Of a stretch of DNA of 64,000 bases, positions 46,720 through 58,187 are shown piece by piece (the stretch's first letter is position 1; each line of letters starts with the position of its first letter). This stretch comes from Tachypleus tridentatus (taxonomy: Eukaryota > Arthropoda > Merostomata > Xiphosura > Limulidae). Made by a program: the position numbers and the translations under genes. Location of the stretch: assembly GCF_004210375.1 (NCBI RefSeq), contig NC_134830.1, positions 47,311,094 to 47,375,093 of the forward strand. Reading direction: 5' to 3'. Below the pieces are notes generated by a model. That model was not told the origin of the DNA. It ran no database searches and saw nothing but the letters and a program-made list of their open reading frames with translations.

Positions 46720-47582
46720 AATGAATATAAGAAAATACAATAAATACAGAAGAAAAAGATAGGTGAACGGTGAGAACGAAATAAGTGAAAGGAAATACTT
46801 ATATAATAGTAGAAGAGAAGATAAATATGCAGTAAACCAAATTGTTATATTTGTGGGAAAGGTTATATTACATACACTAAATGTGTTACAGGTCCTAATG
46901 GGGACATTTTTTTATAAACACAAGATTTAGTTGTATTTCACATACTGTTATATATATTTTATCTTTATTTGTTGAAAGCAAATATACGTCGTTGAAAAAG
47001 AAAATTTACGTCTGAGAATAAAGTTACACAATTCTCATGTCAGAAATGCAAATAATAGACCATTACCTGTTCACAAACACATTAATTAGTGTATTATAGA
47101 AAATATCGTACTTTACACTAAAATAATTTTTTCCTAATATTTCATTTTGGTATTCTTGTGAGAAAATAAAACATTATGTTATTAAAATTATTTAATTAAT
47201 AAATTTATATGTTACATCTTTTAACACAAAATTGAGGGAAGCTTTACATTGGTAAGTAGCACTTGTTCGAGAAAGTTTTATTGCGGAATCTAAAAAACTA
47301 AACAGTATCCTGGATGATACGAAACTGGCATTGTAATACAAAGTATTTCTGGCTTTATTTATTTATTTTACGTTAGCAGTAATAAATAAATAGGTTTAAA
47401 AAATTAAATTCATTCTTATATTGTTTCATTTTTATTAATCACTTCCTTTAATATGTACGTTCGAGTTACGTAATTAGGGCCAATCTGTTGATTGATGTAC
47501 ACGAGAAACCTGTCCTAGGATAATATTATAGTACTAAATGTTTTGATATAAATATGAAATTACTGGTTCTCTTCAACAATAA
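46720..47582. other. Intergenic, nothing recognisable
   Basis: AT-rich spacer. Confidence 0.4.
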
Positions 47583-47692
47583 TCCCCCAGTAGCACAGCG
47601 GACCTACAACGCTAGTAATTGGGTTTTGATACCCGTGTTGTGCAGAGCACAGGTAGCTCATTTTGTAGTTTTCTGCTTAATTACAAACAACA
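47583..47692 (+). mobile_element. SINE family B with a gap in the head
   Basis: CCCCCAGTAGCACAGCGGAC joins directly to CTACAACGCTAGTAATTGGG, losing the TCTGCGGA segment. The tail ends just before the mariner. Confidence 0.78.
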
Positions 47693-47699
47693 AAGAATA

Positions 47700-48605
47700 C
47701 GAGGGCTGTTAAAAAAATACGCGGACTGACGTCATAAAACAAAATGTACTTTATTTAGAAGTTACAGGTCTGGGACCCCTTCAAAGTACTCTCCTCCCCA
47801 ACGCACACACTTATTCCAACGGTGTTTCCACTTGTTGAAACAGTCCTGGTACGCTTCTTTTGTAATGTCCTCCAGCTCCTTCGTCGCATTTGCCTTAATC
47901 TCGGGAATCATCTCAAATCTTCTTCCTTTCAAGGGTCTTTTGAGTTTGGGGAACAAGAAAAAATCGCAAGGAGCAAGGTCAGGTGAGTAGGGGGGTGGGG
48001 AAGAACAGTGATCGAGTGTTTGGCCAAAAACTCACGAGTTCTGAGGGCTGAATTTCGCAGCAACGCGGTGCATCTTCAATTTTTCGGTCAATATCTCGTA
48101 ACAAGATCCAACTGATATCCCACACTCTTCAGCAAGCTCCCTGACAGTCAGACGTCGATTTGCCCGCACAAGGGTGTTGATTTTGTCGACGTGTGGGCCG
48201 GCAGTTGACGTGGAAGGACGTCCAGGACGCTCATCATCTTCAATGAACTGTCGACCATCCTTAAAACGTGCATGCCACTTGAAACATGCCGTACGCTTCA
48301 TAGCAACGTCACCGTAAGCCGTGTTAAGCACAGCAAAAGTTTCAGTCGCAGATTTTTCAAGTTTAACACAAAATTTCACAGCAAGTCGTTGCTCCTTCAG
48401 GTCATTCATTCTGAAATCCGCCAAACGAAAAAATCGCACTTCACTTAAAACCGCGTAGCTAATACACAAATAAAGATATCTGCAATCGGGAAATGGCGTC
48501 GTAATTCGCTGATCTGTGCGAACCTAGCGACACCAAGCGGATTCCCCTGGAACCAACTGGAGCCGCGCAATTCAAACAGTCCGCGTATTTTTTGAACAGA
48601 CCTCG
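47700..48605 (-). mobile_element. Internally deleted mariner (Tc1/mariner DNA transposon)
   Basis: 906 bp bounded by 28-bp terminal inverted repeats at 47700-47727 and 48578-48605 with two mismatches. TA lies on each outer side (47698-47699 and 48606-48607), the target signature of the superfamily. Complete mariners are about 1.3 kb, so roughly a third is missing, and what is lost is the centre of the transposase gene. With both ends intact it could in principle have been moved by a transposase supplied elsewhere. Confidence 0.95.
47762..48409 (-). pseudogene. Mariner transposase, N- and C-terminal parts fused by deletion
   Basis: The frame starts at MNDLKEQRL (ATG at 48407-48409) and gives the N-terminal paired helix-turn-helix region, including WHARFKDG and the hallmark DDERPGRPS. 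After FSPQNS (near 48032) the central catalytic part with the first two Asp residues is gone. Sequence resumes at EFLAKHSI, then PPYSPDLAPCDFFLFPKLK, which holds the third Asp of the DDD triad, and runs to the usual C-terminus (KWKHRWNKCVRWGGEYFEG). A one-base loss in a C run near 47991-48001 also breaks the frame. It cannot encode an active enzyme. Confidence 0.92.
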
Positions 48606-48849
48606 TATACAACAATGATCCTGCAGTTTCTTGTGTGAACTTAATTTGTTGTATTATTAAAATTCTTGGTAGGCACACGCAACATCTAACCAAAGAGCAA
48701 TAAGAAATTTGTTTCTTGTACAGAAATTATTAAGCACTTTGATATTGGAATTATCAATCCATTCAACAGCTTATGCGTGCACGATATAAATGATTAGGTT
48801 AGAGGGCATTTAGATTATAGCTGCTCTAACATCGAACTACTGACTTGAA

Positions 48850-49015
48850 GGAAGGTAACCAACCGACAACATTCGTCCAACTTTTGAACCCACTGAAACG
48901 ATTCTTTGTTACTTTTATAACGCACTCACAATTAAAAGTGGATAGCGGCATCTTACCCCTGACCTACGATATGGAGCCCAACACATTAACCATTAGACCA
49001 CAGTTGACCCAACTC
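48850..49015 (-). mobile_element. SINE family A-like, old copy
   Basis: TTATAACGCACTCACAATTA, GGATAGCGGCATCTTACCCC and AACACATTAACCATTAGACC give the minus-strand order of a tRNA-headed element. Confidence 0.45.
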
Positions 49016-49204
49016 ATCATTCTACACAATAAAATATTAGTACGTACATGTATTTCCATCTGTTATCTCTCGTATATATATATATCCGAGGAATTATTTT
49101 GGTATGTTTAATCAATCATTTAAATGTACTTCAAGAAAATGTTTATTCTTTTAAAAATTCATCGTGATAAAGACAGAACAGTCATGTATCACATTCAACA
49201 AAAC
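49016..49204. other. Intergenic, nothing recognisable
   Basis: A short TA run near 49074-49084 only. Confidence 0.4.
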
Positions 49205-49260
49205 ATATTTTTAAGGACAAGAAGGAACTTATTTCCAACAATTCAATGCCCTTCATAAGG

Positions 49261-49746
49261 TTAGACATCCAAGAATGACCACAATACTCCAAATGTGATC
49301 TGACCAGTAACCTTTACAATGAAATTATAACCCAGTAAATGATCTAAATCGATTTGTAAATCAGCAGCACCCTCTTCACAGCTAGCAACACCCAAGACCT
49401 TAATATCATTTGCTAAATTAAGTAATGTATTAACCATTCCTTCATCTATGTCATTGGTGCAAATCAAAATGAGCAAGGGTACTAAGTCTGAGCCCTGAGG
49501 TACTACACCTGTGACACTTCTCTTACGACAACTCTCTGTTTTCTTCCATGCAGCTACTGTTCTATCCAACTTATCCCCCAAATTCACAAAGATAAGTTTT
49601 ACAAGCCTTTTATGTGGTACCTTGTCAAATCCTTTTTGGAAATCTAGATACACCAAATTTACACCCTTACCATGAACTACGTAAGTAGTAATCTTTTCAA
49701 ATAATTTTGAAAAATTTGTAAGGCAAGATTGTCCATTATTTGTCAC
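49261..49746 (-). pseudogene. Non-LTR reverse transcriptase fragment, catalytic motif mutated
   Basis: 161 open codons. GQSCLTN opens the fragment. Motif A is YLDFQKGFDKV (residues about 32-42) and motif B region is GVVPQGSDLVPLL (about 80-92). Motif C reads LANDIK where FADD(T)K is usual, so one of the two catalytic Asp residues is Asn. The frame then shifts: residues after about 140 are out of frame, and the true continuation (RSHLEYCGHSW) lies in another minus frame. The polymerase is inactive. Confidence 0.88.
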
Positions 49747-49800
49747 AAAATAGCATTCATCGCAATTTCCATATGCAACAAAACAGTGAACCTAGTAGAA

Positions 49801-49932
49801 TGTGTATTTGGGTGCGTATTTTTCTTATAGCAAAGCCATATCAGGCTATCTGCTGAGCCCACCGAGGGGAATCGAACCCCTGATTTTAGCGTTGTAAATC
49901 CATAGACTTATCGCTGTACAAACGGGAGGCCA
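49801..49932 (-). mobile_element. SINE family C inserted in the LINE relic
   Basis: TTCTTATAGCAAAGCCATAT, CCGAGGGGAATCGAACCCCT and a GTACAAACGGGAGG head end. An imperfect AACCTAGYAGA duplication flanks it (49789-49799 and 49933-49943). Confidence 0.88.
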
Positions 49933-50560
49933 AACCTAGCAGAGTAACGATCATTTGTGACCAGATGTTCTCCATTTCCTATCCTCTCAAAAATGGTTAT
50001 ATTAGAAGTTAATGTTAAATCTAAAATAAAATTGTTTCTAGAAGGTTTCTTGACCAATTGGTGAAGAAAACCATTTTAAACAGTTTTCAGACACCTTGTT
50101 TCCTCACAGACAATTCTATTCACACGTCTTATCAAAGAATCGCCTATAATTATAACCTTAATGTTTTTCTCTGTCCCCTTTGTTTTGTTTTACTCCAATA
50201 ATTCCTTGTCTGCAGAAGACAAGGACTGAAATTTGTTTCTAAGTGGAATAGGCTCATTACAATGAAACCAATATTTTAAATTTTAACCCTAAAATTACTC
50301 TTTCTAACCTCATGAAAGTCACTGTTAGCTGATGTATCCCTTGCATGTAAAACCTGAAGCTCTTCCCGAAGTATTGCTACCATTTCTTATATGTACACTT
50401 TTATTTATCTGTTGTCTGTACTTTAATTATGATAGCCTCCAATTTCGCTTCCAACCTACAAAGTTAACATACAAGTTGCAAATCTTCACTGCTAGCCTTC
50501 TTTAAATTACATACCGATCCATAATTCCCAAATAAAGCTCACTCATTTCATCCATTACAC

Positions 50561-51112
50561 TTAAAAAACTGTGAACGCTTAACCCCTCCCTGCACTAGTC
50601 TTAACCATTATATTTTTAGAAAATTCACTTTTTCACAAATTATGTGTAAATAAGTGAAGAAGGTCATTGGTACGCAGATAAAATTTTGTTAAATAAAATT
50701 AAGATACGCGAAAATCCAGTAAGTGAGTATCATGTAAAAACATGAAAACGATGGATTCATATGTTATTTCCAACCTATCGTTTTACAGCAAAGTATATCT
50801 CCACAACAGAGTGCGCCTGTAACCTTAGCTCGTGCGTAAAATCCACTACGCCCACTTGCAGTTCAAACATTCTGTTAAAATACAAAAGTATCAGGAAACG
50901 GCGTTAACATTGGTTATACTTAGCACAGCGTAGATAAAAATACACGCAATACTGAAAATTCAGTCATAATACAGCAAATAGTATTACCATTTATAACAAA
51001 CTTATTAAAATTCTCCAAAAATAGGAATTACAGAAACGCTGATAACGTGAATTGCTGTCATAGTCAATGCATAGAATCCATATATTACTATGTAGGACCA
51101 TAGGTATTAAAA
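50561..51112. other. Intergenic, nothing recognisable
   Basis: May include more eroded LINE sequence near the left end. Confidence 0.35.
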
Positions 51113-51390
51113 AGGGCCCAGCATGGCCAGGTGGGTTAAGACGTTCGACTCGTAATCTGAGGGTCGCGGGTTCGAATCTTCGTTGCACGAAACATGCTCG
51201 CCCTTTCAGCCGTGGGGATATTATAATGTTACGGGCAATCCCACTATTTGTTGGTGAAAGAGTAGCCGAAGAGTTGATGGTGGGTGGTGATGACTAATGG
51301 CCTTCCTTCTAGTTTTACACTACTAACTTAGGGACGGCTAGCGCAGAAAGCCCTTGTGTAGCTTTGCGCAAAATTTAAAAACAAACAAGT
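51113..51390 (+). mobile_element. SINE family A, full-length
   Basis: GGGCCCAGCATGGCCAGGTG head, CGACTCGTAATCTGAGG anticodon arm (CGT at the anticodon position), GGTCGCGGGTTCGAATC box B, complete body and AAAAACAAAC tail. One of the least diverged copies here. Confidence 0.93.
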
Positions 51391-51589
51391 AAACAGGTGT
51401 ACGTTACTGTTACTTCCGTGAATGGGTAATATACAACATTGCAACAGACAACGAGGGTTAAAAACAAACATGTATTAAAAACTGGTCAAAAGATATAGCC
51501 AAATGTGTGTGTGTGTGTGTATATATATATATAATTGAATAAATATATATCTATATTCATACAGTAATACATGGGACTAAGGGTAGTAA

Positions 51590-51626
<37 letters not shown>

Positions 51627-51777
51627 CGTTACGCTTTGGACTAATTGTTATTTATGGACATAAACAATACGATGCAGTTGTTATGTAAATCACCATCTTA
51701 TAGGTTTTTACAGTCTTAATAGATGCTTATATATTGATATATAACTTATGGCATGTCATATTGGCGAATTTGTGAAC
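51391..51777. repeat. Spacer with GT/TA microsatellites
   Basis: TGTGTG running into TATATA (51506-51532) and a longer TA run (51595-51621). Confidence 0.85.
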
Positions 51778-51900
51778 TTGCTTATTTGTTCCCTTGTGAA
51801 GCCACTTTGAGCTATCCATTATGTCCACCGTGGGAATAGAACTCTGGATATTTTGATGATATCAATTTATAGATTTATCACTTCGAGTTCCGCTGGATAT
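51778..51900 (-). mobile_element. SINE family C/B remnant
   Basis: TGAAGCCACTTTGAGCTATC and TTATAGATTTATCACTTCGA retain the family order. Confidence 0.45.
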
Positions 51901-52954
51901 TGTAAAAAATAAAATTTTCTGAATATATAGTTTGACTTAATTTTACTTTGAGGTATTACTTATGTGATTTCAACAGCAGCTCACAGTAGCACGAGCTATT
52001 TTCAGGGGAACTTGATAAGTTTATCAAAAATAATAACACTTTTTGTTCTACTGTGACTAAATTTAGTCCTATGTAGTCTTTTGGGAGGTCCAATGTGATT
52101 CTGTGCATGAGAAAACAAAAGTTTTTCAAAACGCTTGAAGATTTCTATCAGATGTTCCATGAATTTTCTTCGCGGTAACGTGTGCCATCTGTAATAGTTC
52201 GTAGATAAAATCAGACTTCATGAAAACATGTACACTAGAAAAATTTCGTCCAATAAATAACAAGTTCCCATGATTACGTGTCTTGTTTAAGCATCGATCA
52301 CTAAATATTGAGTTTGTTTCATTGACAAAATTACTATTGATTTGTGGTTATCTAACGGATATTTAGTTTTTTCAATTGTGTATGTGTTTGTGTGTTATAA
52401 CAATTGTTTGTTTACATAATGATTAGTTTGTCCAACAATGTGTCTTCATTCATCTCTGTCAGCTTCATAGTAAGTTTTATTACAACATGTAAACTCTTGT
52501 AAATCAGTCAACAACAGTGAATTTCTCTTACAATAGCAGGTGATTCGAGTCCATCCTTGTAGTGATAACTACACTGGTAACATCTAAAGTTTAGGTCACG
52601 CCATTCGTGCTATAATTATTTCCCATTTTTAAGCGCATTTTATGCGAAGAAAGGAAGAACACTACCTAGATTACATTTATTTTTATGACATTTTGGTCTT
52701 TATATTTCACTCTGAACTCTCAATATCCTTACATCAACGAGAACAAAATTCGTGTAAAAATTTCGATATTGCCCGAGGATAGAAATGTATTTTTTAAGAA
52801 CAATCACAATTACCCAAAATAATAGGTCTTCACTTTCTCTCTCTATCAGTTTCCTGAAACATTTCTTCACGCTCGGATTAAGCAAGAACAGTGTCTTCTT
52901 ACCCACTTTCCCATCCATGATTTTCTTCTCCACATGAATCAAGTAATGATTTAA
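51901..52954. other. Intergenic, one unproven minus frame
   Basis: The 91-codon minus frame at 52700-52975 overlaps the next minisatellite and has no domain that I recognise. Confidence 0.35.
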
Positions 52955-53105
52955 AGCAGTGGTACTCAATGACACAGGCTGCTTCTTTCACTTGAACAAG
53001 TGGTACTAATGATACAGGCCATTTTTTACATTTGAATCAGTGGTACTAATGATACAGGCTGCTTTTCCCACTTGAACCAATGGTAGCAAGAATATAAGCT
53101 ATTTC
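52955..53105. repeat. 41-bp minisatellite, about 3.6 units
   Basis: Units contain GTGGTACTAATGATACAGGC then TGCTTTTTCCACTTGAA-like sequence. Confidence 0.85.
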
Positions 53106-53372
53106 TCGATTTTCGGAATTACAGGGATATACAAGTTTCTCATATTATCTATTGATTTTTCTAGAATGATGGAAACATCCTTCGATTTCTGGCAAGGTAT
53201 TTTATTGGAATCATAAAGATATACGTGTACATTTCCTTCATCGTCTAGTAGACTGGTGCTGACTCTAAGTTTGTTGTTTATCTGGGACTTTCCCTGTTGA
53301 TGCGGTATGCCTGTCAAAGTTAATGTCTTACAGACACAATTATTCTCAGGGTTTCTCATGAGTATGAATCTT
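53099..53372 (-). CDS. Candidate last exon or short ORF, unrecognised
   Basis: From an acceptor-like CTTTTCCAAG (AG at 53373-53374) the frame runs about 90 codons to a TAG, with an internal ATG at 53357-53359. The peptide is of mixed composition (for example CVCKTLTLTGIPHQQG and LDDEGNVHVYLYDSNK), more protein-like than other frames in this AT-rich DNA. I do not recognise the family. It could be an exon of an unseen gene, a relic of a mobile element, or chance. Confidence 0.25.
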
Positions 53373-53377
53373 CTTGG

Positions 53378-53857
53378 AAAAGATTAAATTTCAACATTTC
53401 TTGTGAGTTACGACAACAAAATGAAACAAATAAATCGAGTACAGACAGTGTTCATTAAATTTAATATTTTATGAAACAAAACACAGGTTTTACTACATCT
53501 ACAAAGTTATTAAGTTGTTCCTTTTCTTATTGTTTGACTAAGTAGATCAACTGGAGTTGGAGACCTGAAACGTTTTTTGATGAGACATGAAATATTCTAT
53601 ACAAATAGTTAATTTGTTCATTTATGTATGCGATTTATTTTCGTTCTTAAACATTTGTTTTAGTTTATAAATTTTAAACAAAATAAGTACAGATATCTTA
53701 ATTTCATTTTCTCGAATAAGAAATGGATGAACTTTGAAAAGAAGAAACAAATAAACTAAGAATTTACTCGTATGAAAACTACCCACAGTTTCTTTAACGC
53801 ATAACATTAAGTTATCGCCTGTATACATTTTTTATCACAGAAGAACCAGGCTCGGTT
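53378..53857. other. Intergenic, nothing recognisable
   Basis: No supported gene or repeat. Confidence 0.4.
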
Positions 53858-53930
53858 AGTTTGTGTGTGTTTTATTATAGCAAAGCCACATCGGGCTATC
53901 TGCTGAGCCTCCCAATCAAACCCCTGATTG
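53858..53930 (-). mobile_element. SINE family C, head missing
   Basis: GTGTGTTTTATTATAGCAAA, GCCACATCGGGCTATCTGCT, then an internally deleted box B and an abrupt end. Confidence 0.75.
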
Positions 53931-53989
53931 TTCGGTTAGAAAACAGAAGAAAGCATACAGTAAGAACAAAGTTTTGAAATGTTTTTTTG

Positions 53990-54112
53990 TCCAAAAAATG
54001 TTTCCTTGTCTTACAGTGAAACCTTTTTAGGCTATTTGCTGCGTCCACTGGGAGGAATCGAACCCTGTATTTTAGTGATGTAAACTTTTCGCTGCCTAAC
54101 CGTGGGACCAGC
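53990..54112 (-). mobile_element. SINE family C copy, diverged
   Basis: TTAGGCTATTTGCTGCGTCC, GGAGGAATCGAACCCTGTAT and CGCTGCCTAACCGTGGGACC. Confidence 0.7.
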
Positions 54113-54719
54113 CAGACTTTATAGTCGTATGAGAAGTTTAAAGAACACAGCTAAGATTATGATTATTATGGAAAACTGGCCATAAACATTGCCATCACAT
54201 TTTTCAACAAAGATAATATTTTAGTTCTTGCTTATGGTAAGAAAGATTAAATACCTAGAATCCTTAACCTCTTAACTATGGGCTTACTTTAACATGTTAT
54301 TATTTTTATGTGATGCTGATTCTAAAGAATAAAGTTCTTGTAAATGGAAGAAGGATCTTGGAAAACCAGGAGTAGGAAACCTAGAGATATTTATATAGAT
54401 ATTATGCAGCTTTGTGTTTAGTAATACTACTGTAATAAATTTAAAATACTTTAGTACGTTTATCGGCGTTTCACCTCAATTCTTTTTCGTGACACCTCTG
54501 ATAAAGTGAACCAAAAGAAAAATATATCATTGTCCCACACCAAATATACACACTCTTTAACTGAATTACCCATTCCCAACACAGGTGTCCAAAATATTTG
54601 AAATAAGTATTTAAAAACACAATGAAGTTATTTTAAGAATATTTATCTAGAATAATTAAATTTTCATAGCATTAAAAAATTAAACCTTTGAGTTTTAAAA
54701 CAAAAAGTACACAATCTAT
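54113..54719. other. Intergenic, possible Helitron 3' flank
   Basis: No coding signal. The Helitron end (CTRR plus hairpin) would be expected in this region, but I could not locate it. Confidence 0.3.
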
Positions 54720-55460
54720 GTCAAAGCTTCTTAATACACCACACTGTCTGTTGTTCTTTCTTCTGACAATATAAACAGGTCTTGATGAGATTCAGCCCTT
54801 GGACTTGCAACATAGAACTGACCATGTTAAAAGCAAGGTTGCTTTAAGAACAATCCAGTAACCTTTAAACTTTGACCTTGTGGCTTATTAATTGACAACG
54901 TAAAACAAATTGTTACTTGGAACTAGAGTCTTCTAAATTAAAAGGGATAATCACTTGCTAGCAAAGGAATTCTTGGAGTGAAGACATCTTCACCTTTGGT
55001 ACGACGAGTTGTAACTGTTGCTTCAATAACATGTGGTTAAAGTCTTAACAACTAAACTTGTGTCATTGCATGATTCTAGAGGATCAATATTTATTAACAA
55101 CGTTATTGGTGAACCAATCTAGTTTCAGAATGTGTCCTGGCATCCCTGGTGGTTGAAAAGAATTTAGGATTTCAGTTGGGTAGCTCACAATATCAACTGT
55201 AACTGGAACATTGACAATTGATATGTGAGTAAAACCTGTCCAGATATCTTTTTCAATAATTGATCATTGATGTCATTAACCATATCATTTCGAGATGTAA
55301 CAATTGTTCTTGTACACAACAATTAATAACTTTGACAAACACTAGGGAACGTTTTTTTTGTTTTGTTTTTAGCTCTTCTGCATCCTTAACTAAGTTACTA
55401 CATTCTTCTGGAATAATAATGTAGTTGTTTGATTGATTGAAAACTTTCTAAATCTAACAT
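54720..55460 (-). pseudogene. Decayed Helitron helicase (Pif1-like C-terminal half)
   Basis: Read on the minus strand in shifting frames, helicase C-terminal blocks appear in the family order. They are RTIVTSRNDMVNDINDQLL (about 55315-55245), DIVSYPTEILNSFQPPGMP (about 55190-55135), CNDTSLVVKTLT (55070-55035), GEDVFTPRIPLLASDYPF (54994-54940), INKPQGQSLKVTG (54892-54855), and QFYVASPRAESHQDLF (54819-54770), close to the normal QLYVALSRV motif VI. Several stops and indels interrupt it. Helitrons move by rolling circle using a Rep-helicase. The Rep half was not found. Confidence 0.82.
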
Positions 55461-57859
55461 AAAAGAAGTTTCTAAGATAATTTGTTTGCTTTTCTTTCAC
55501 CGAAGTTATTAGAAACAGAGAAAATAAACCACAAATTAACACCTACATCATGCATTCCACATAAACGGCAATATCGTGATAGTTTTATTGCTAAGCGACG
55601 AGGTATAGAAACTGAATTAAATCAAAAAATTAATTTTTGTGGGAAACCTACCGGGAATCTTGGCACTTCATGTTACTTCTAGGGACGTAAAAGTCCCCAT
55701 GCCAAGTTTGGTGGTGATGGTCCAATAGAGTGCGAGGAGGTAACGGACAGACAACAAAGGAAACAAATATATAAAATGAAAGGATAGAACAAATCTTTCT
55801 TCGCAAACATTGTTCAGTGTATTTATTTACAGCTTTGAACTCAAACTGTTCGCTTAGGCTGAACAGAAGCTTTCCAAAACATCATATAATATAGGAAGTG
55901 AACCAATTACCAAAACTGTTGAAATTATTACTTTTATAGTTGAACCAAAGACATAGTTAGTGTGATAGCCCCTAATATAACAGGTAACATACTTCAAGCA
56001 TTAGTGTTAACCGGCGAAAACCAGTTTGTACAAGTTTCTGTACCTCTTGTTTGAGCAGATAATCATCGTAAAAGTGACATAGAAAAGCATATATACTGGA
56101 TTGAAATTCAAAAATAAAGGTTGCAGTATGAAGCATTCACCAAAACTAAAGGATTAATATATGTTTATAATCAGTTAAAAATAAATTGTGATTAATTGCA
56201 CAAGATTTGTATAGAAATTTATAATAAATATCTGAATATTTATTTCACCACGAAATAATGAAATTAAACAATTTATTTACAAAAATGAAACTGCAAGTTA
56301 GTTACCAGATTTTTCCCAAATTTCATTCAACCCTTTTATGTCTAATTCAGTCCTAGTTGTGAAAATGACAGCAAAAAGATTTTCATTAAAATGGTCCTTG
56401 TTATCAGATTTTCTGAACTCTGTTTCATGAAATTGCTGTGAAATACCACCATATGGACAGTAATGCATGAATCGATTACATCTATCAGATATCAATTAAC
56501 ACTTTTCTGGACCTTTTTACCAGCGTACACGTATACGATAATGTCTCATATCGAAATGATGTTAGTATTTCTAAATTACTGTATTTTTGAATATCTAAAT
56601 ATGGTTCATATTCTTTAATACTCGCATTATCTGAATCAGTTTACAAAAAATAACTGAAAGTAAAGAAATATATTTCTAAATCCTAAATGGATAGACGCCA
56701 TGTCTTGAGTTCAACGTGCTGTGCATGCATGTGAAAAGGACCTTTACTAGAATATAAACAGAATTGTTTAACTAACTTAACATGACCAACCACAATCTGC
56801 TCAGATCCAGCACTGCATGAAGAGGTTGATTGACACTGAAGTCCAAAATTTAAAAGAATATCGGGGAAATGATAGCGCACACGTGTCTGCGTATTCTACT
56901 TTTTACTAAACCTGCGTACAGCGTGGGGTTGAGGAGGTCAACATTACTTCAACCGCGTCATACATATACTTTTTACTTTTGACTCTCCTGGTTACCAGTT
57001 CAAATTTGAGACTCTTTGATTTTAGAGTTAATTATAATTTCTCTACTGAAAGAATTGCCTTCTGACTTCTATTTTGTTTTATTTTCAAGTTCAACTTTAA
57101 GGAAAATAAAAAACAACAACATCAGACATTAGCCATGGGTTGGCCTTCAAAAAACCTCCATAAAACAAACACACAGTACAAAATGACATAAAATTTTTAT
57201 ACCACAAACCCTAACTAAAAAGAAATACATAAAACAAGCTCCAAATAAAATACGTGTTTACAACCAAAACTATTTCTCAATAACACAAACAGAAAAATCC
57301 CATCTAACAAATTTTGCCTATCTAAACAAAAGGACTTAAAAATTTTATATATTCATGAGAATAGTGAACTCATAACTCTAGAAAATAGTGATATTAACTT
57401 CTTTAAAATGCAGGTGGTGGTTAGTCAGGGGCCATAATCTTCAAGTGCAGGTTTAGACGTTGTCAGCAGTAGGTTTCTAGCAGTAATCTAAACCAAAGAA
57501 ATACACGTGTTTAGATATATTGAATAAGAATCGTAGGTGAGCACGGTCTGGAATTATGATTTGTAAGCGCCATCTATTTTTCTTTTAGCTTCTCTCTAGC
57601 AACATCAGTAATTAAACATAAGTTTAACGTACATCTTACTTGGCTTAAAGATCCTAAGTTTTATTATGTAAGTACAAGTGCCACAACAAAAACACACACA
57701 AACAGTCAATTCCTTTATAATAATCAGATGCCAATCTCAGAGAGTAAGTACAAATGAAAACCTTTCTTAAACAAAAAGTAAATAATTTAGAACAGAAGTT
57801 GTAGGTCATAGCAACTCTTATAAGCTTTTATCTAAATAAAATTCCATCATGGGTTTGGT
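55461..57859. other. Intergenic with unassigned short frames
   Basis: Holds a + frame at 55482-55682 followed by a small hairpin (GGGACGTAAAAGTCCC, 55681-55696). Minus frames at 56298-56495 and 56683-56880 have mixed amino-acid composition but no recognised domain. The minus frames share the strand of the Helitron helicase, so an upstream part of that element is possible but unproven. Confidence 0.3.
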
Positions 57860-58122
57860 ATGTTGTGAATTTGCGCATAGCTACACAAGGGTTCTCTGTG
57901 CTAGCCTTCTCTAATTTATTAGTGAAATACTAGAAGGAAGGCAGCTAATCATCATCCCACACGTCAACTCTTTGGCTAGTCTTTTAGAGCCAACGAAGAG
58001 TTGGATTAACCGTATCATTATGACGTCCCGAAGGCTGAAGGGCGAGCATGGGACAGGAATTCAAACCCATGACCCTCAGATTTCTAGTCAAGCGCCTTAG
58101 TCATCGCGCCATGCTGGGCCTT
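57860..58122 (-). mobile_element. SINE family A, full-length, moderately diverged
   Basis: GAATTTGCGCATAGCTACAC tail end to CATCGCGCCATGCTGGGCC head end. Confidence 0.88.
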
Positions 58123-58187
58123 TTTAACATTGAAAAGAGGAAAAAAACAAACTCTTTTTAATCAAACATACTAAATAAAAAAATTAC

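Larger units (their letters stand above)
49205..50560 (-). mobile_element. CR1/L2-clade LINE relic with ORF1 and ORF2 pieces
   Basis: Three protein blocks lie in the right order on the minus strand. A KLEAI-type coiled-coil stretch followed by an esterase-like block IIIGDSLIRRVNR lies at about 50450-50080 (GDSL at 50133-50144). Reverse transcriptase is at 49746-49320. The C-terminal RLLVRSHLEYCGHSW block is at about 49310-49215. An SGNH/GDSL esterase in ORF1 is known for the CR1 group. Internal deletions, frameshifts and a SINE-C insertion show it is dead. Full CR1 elements are several kb. Confidence 0.85.

Noticed and set aside
46525..46740. 71-codon ORF on the minus strand (similar ORFs at 19930-20301, 26185-26400, 51067-51297)
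   Set aside because: Translations of SINE-A bodies; the same peptide appears at unrelated loci.
51113..51190. Apparent tRNA genes (here and at other SINE heads)
   Set aside because: Box A/B and an anticodon-like loop are present, but the acceptor stem does not close and each continues into a SINE body.
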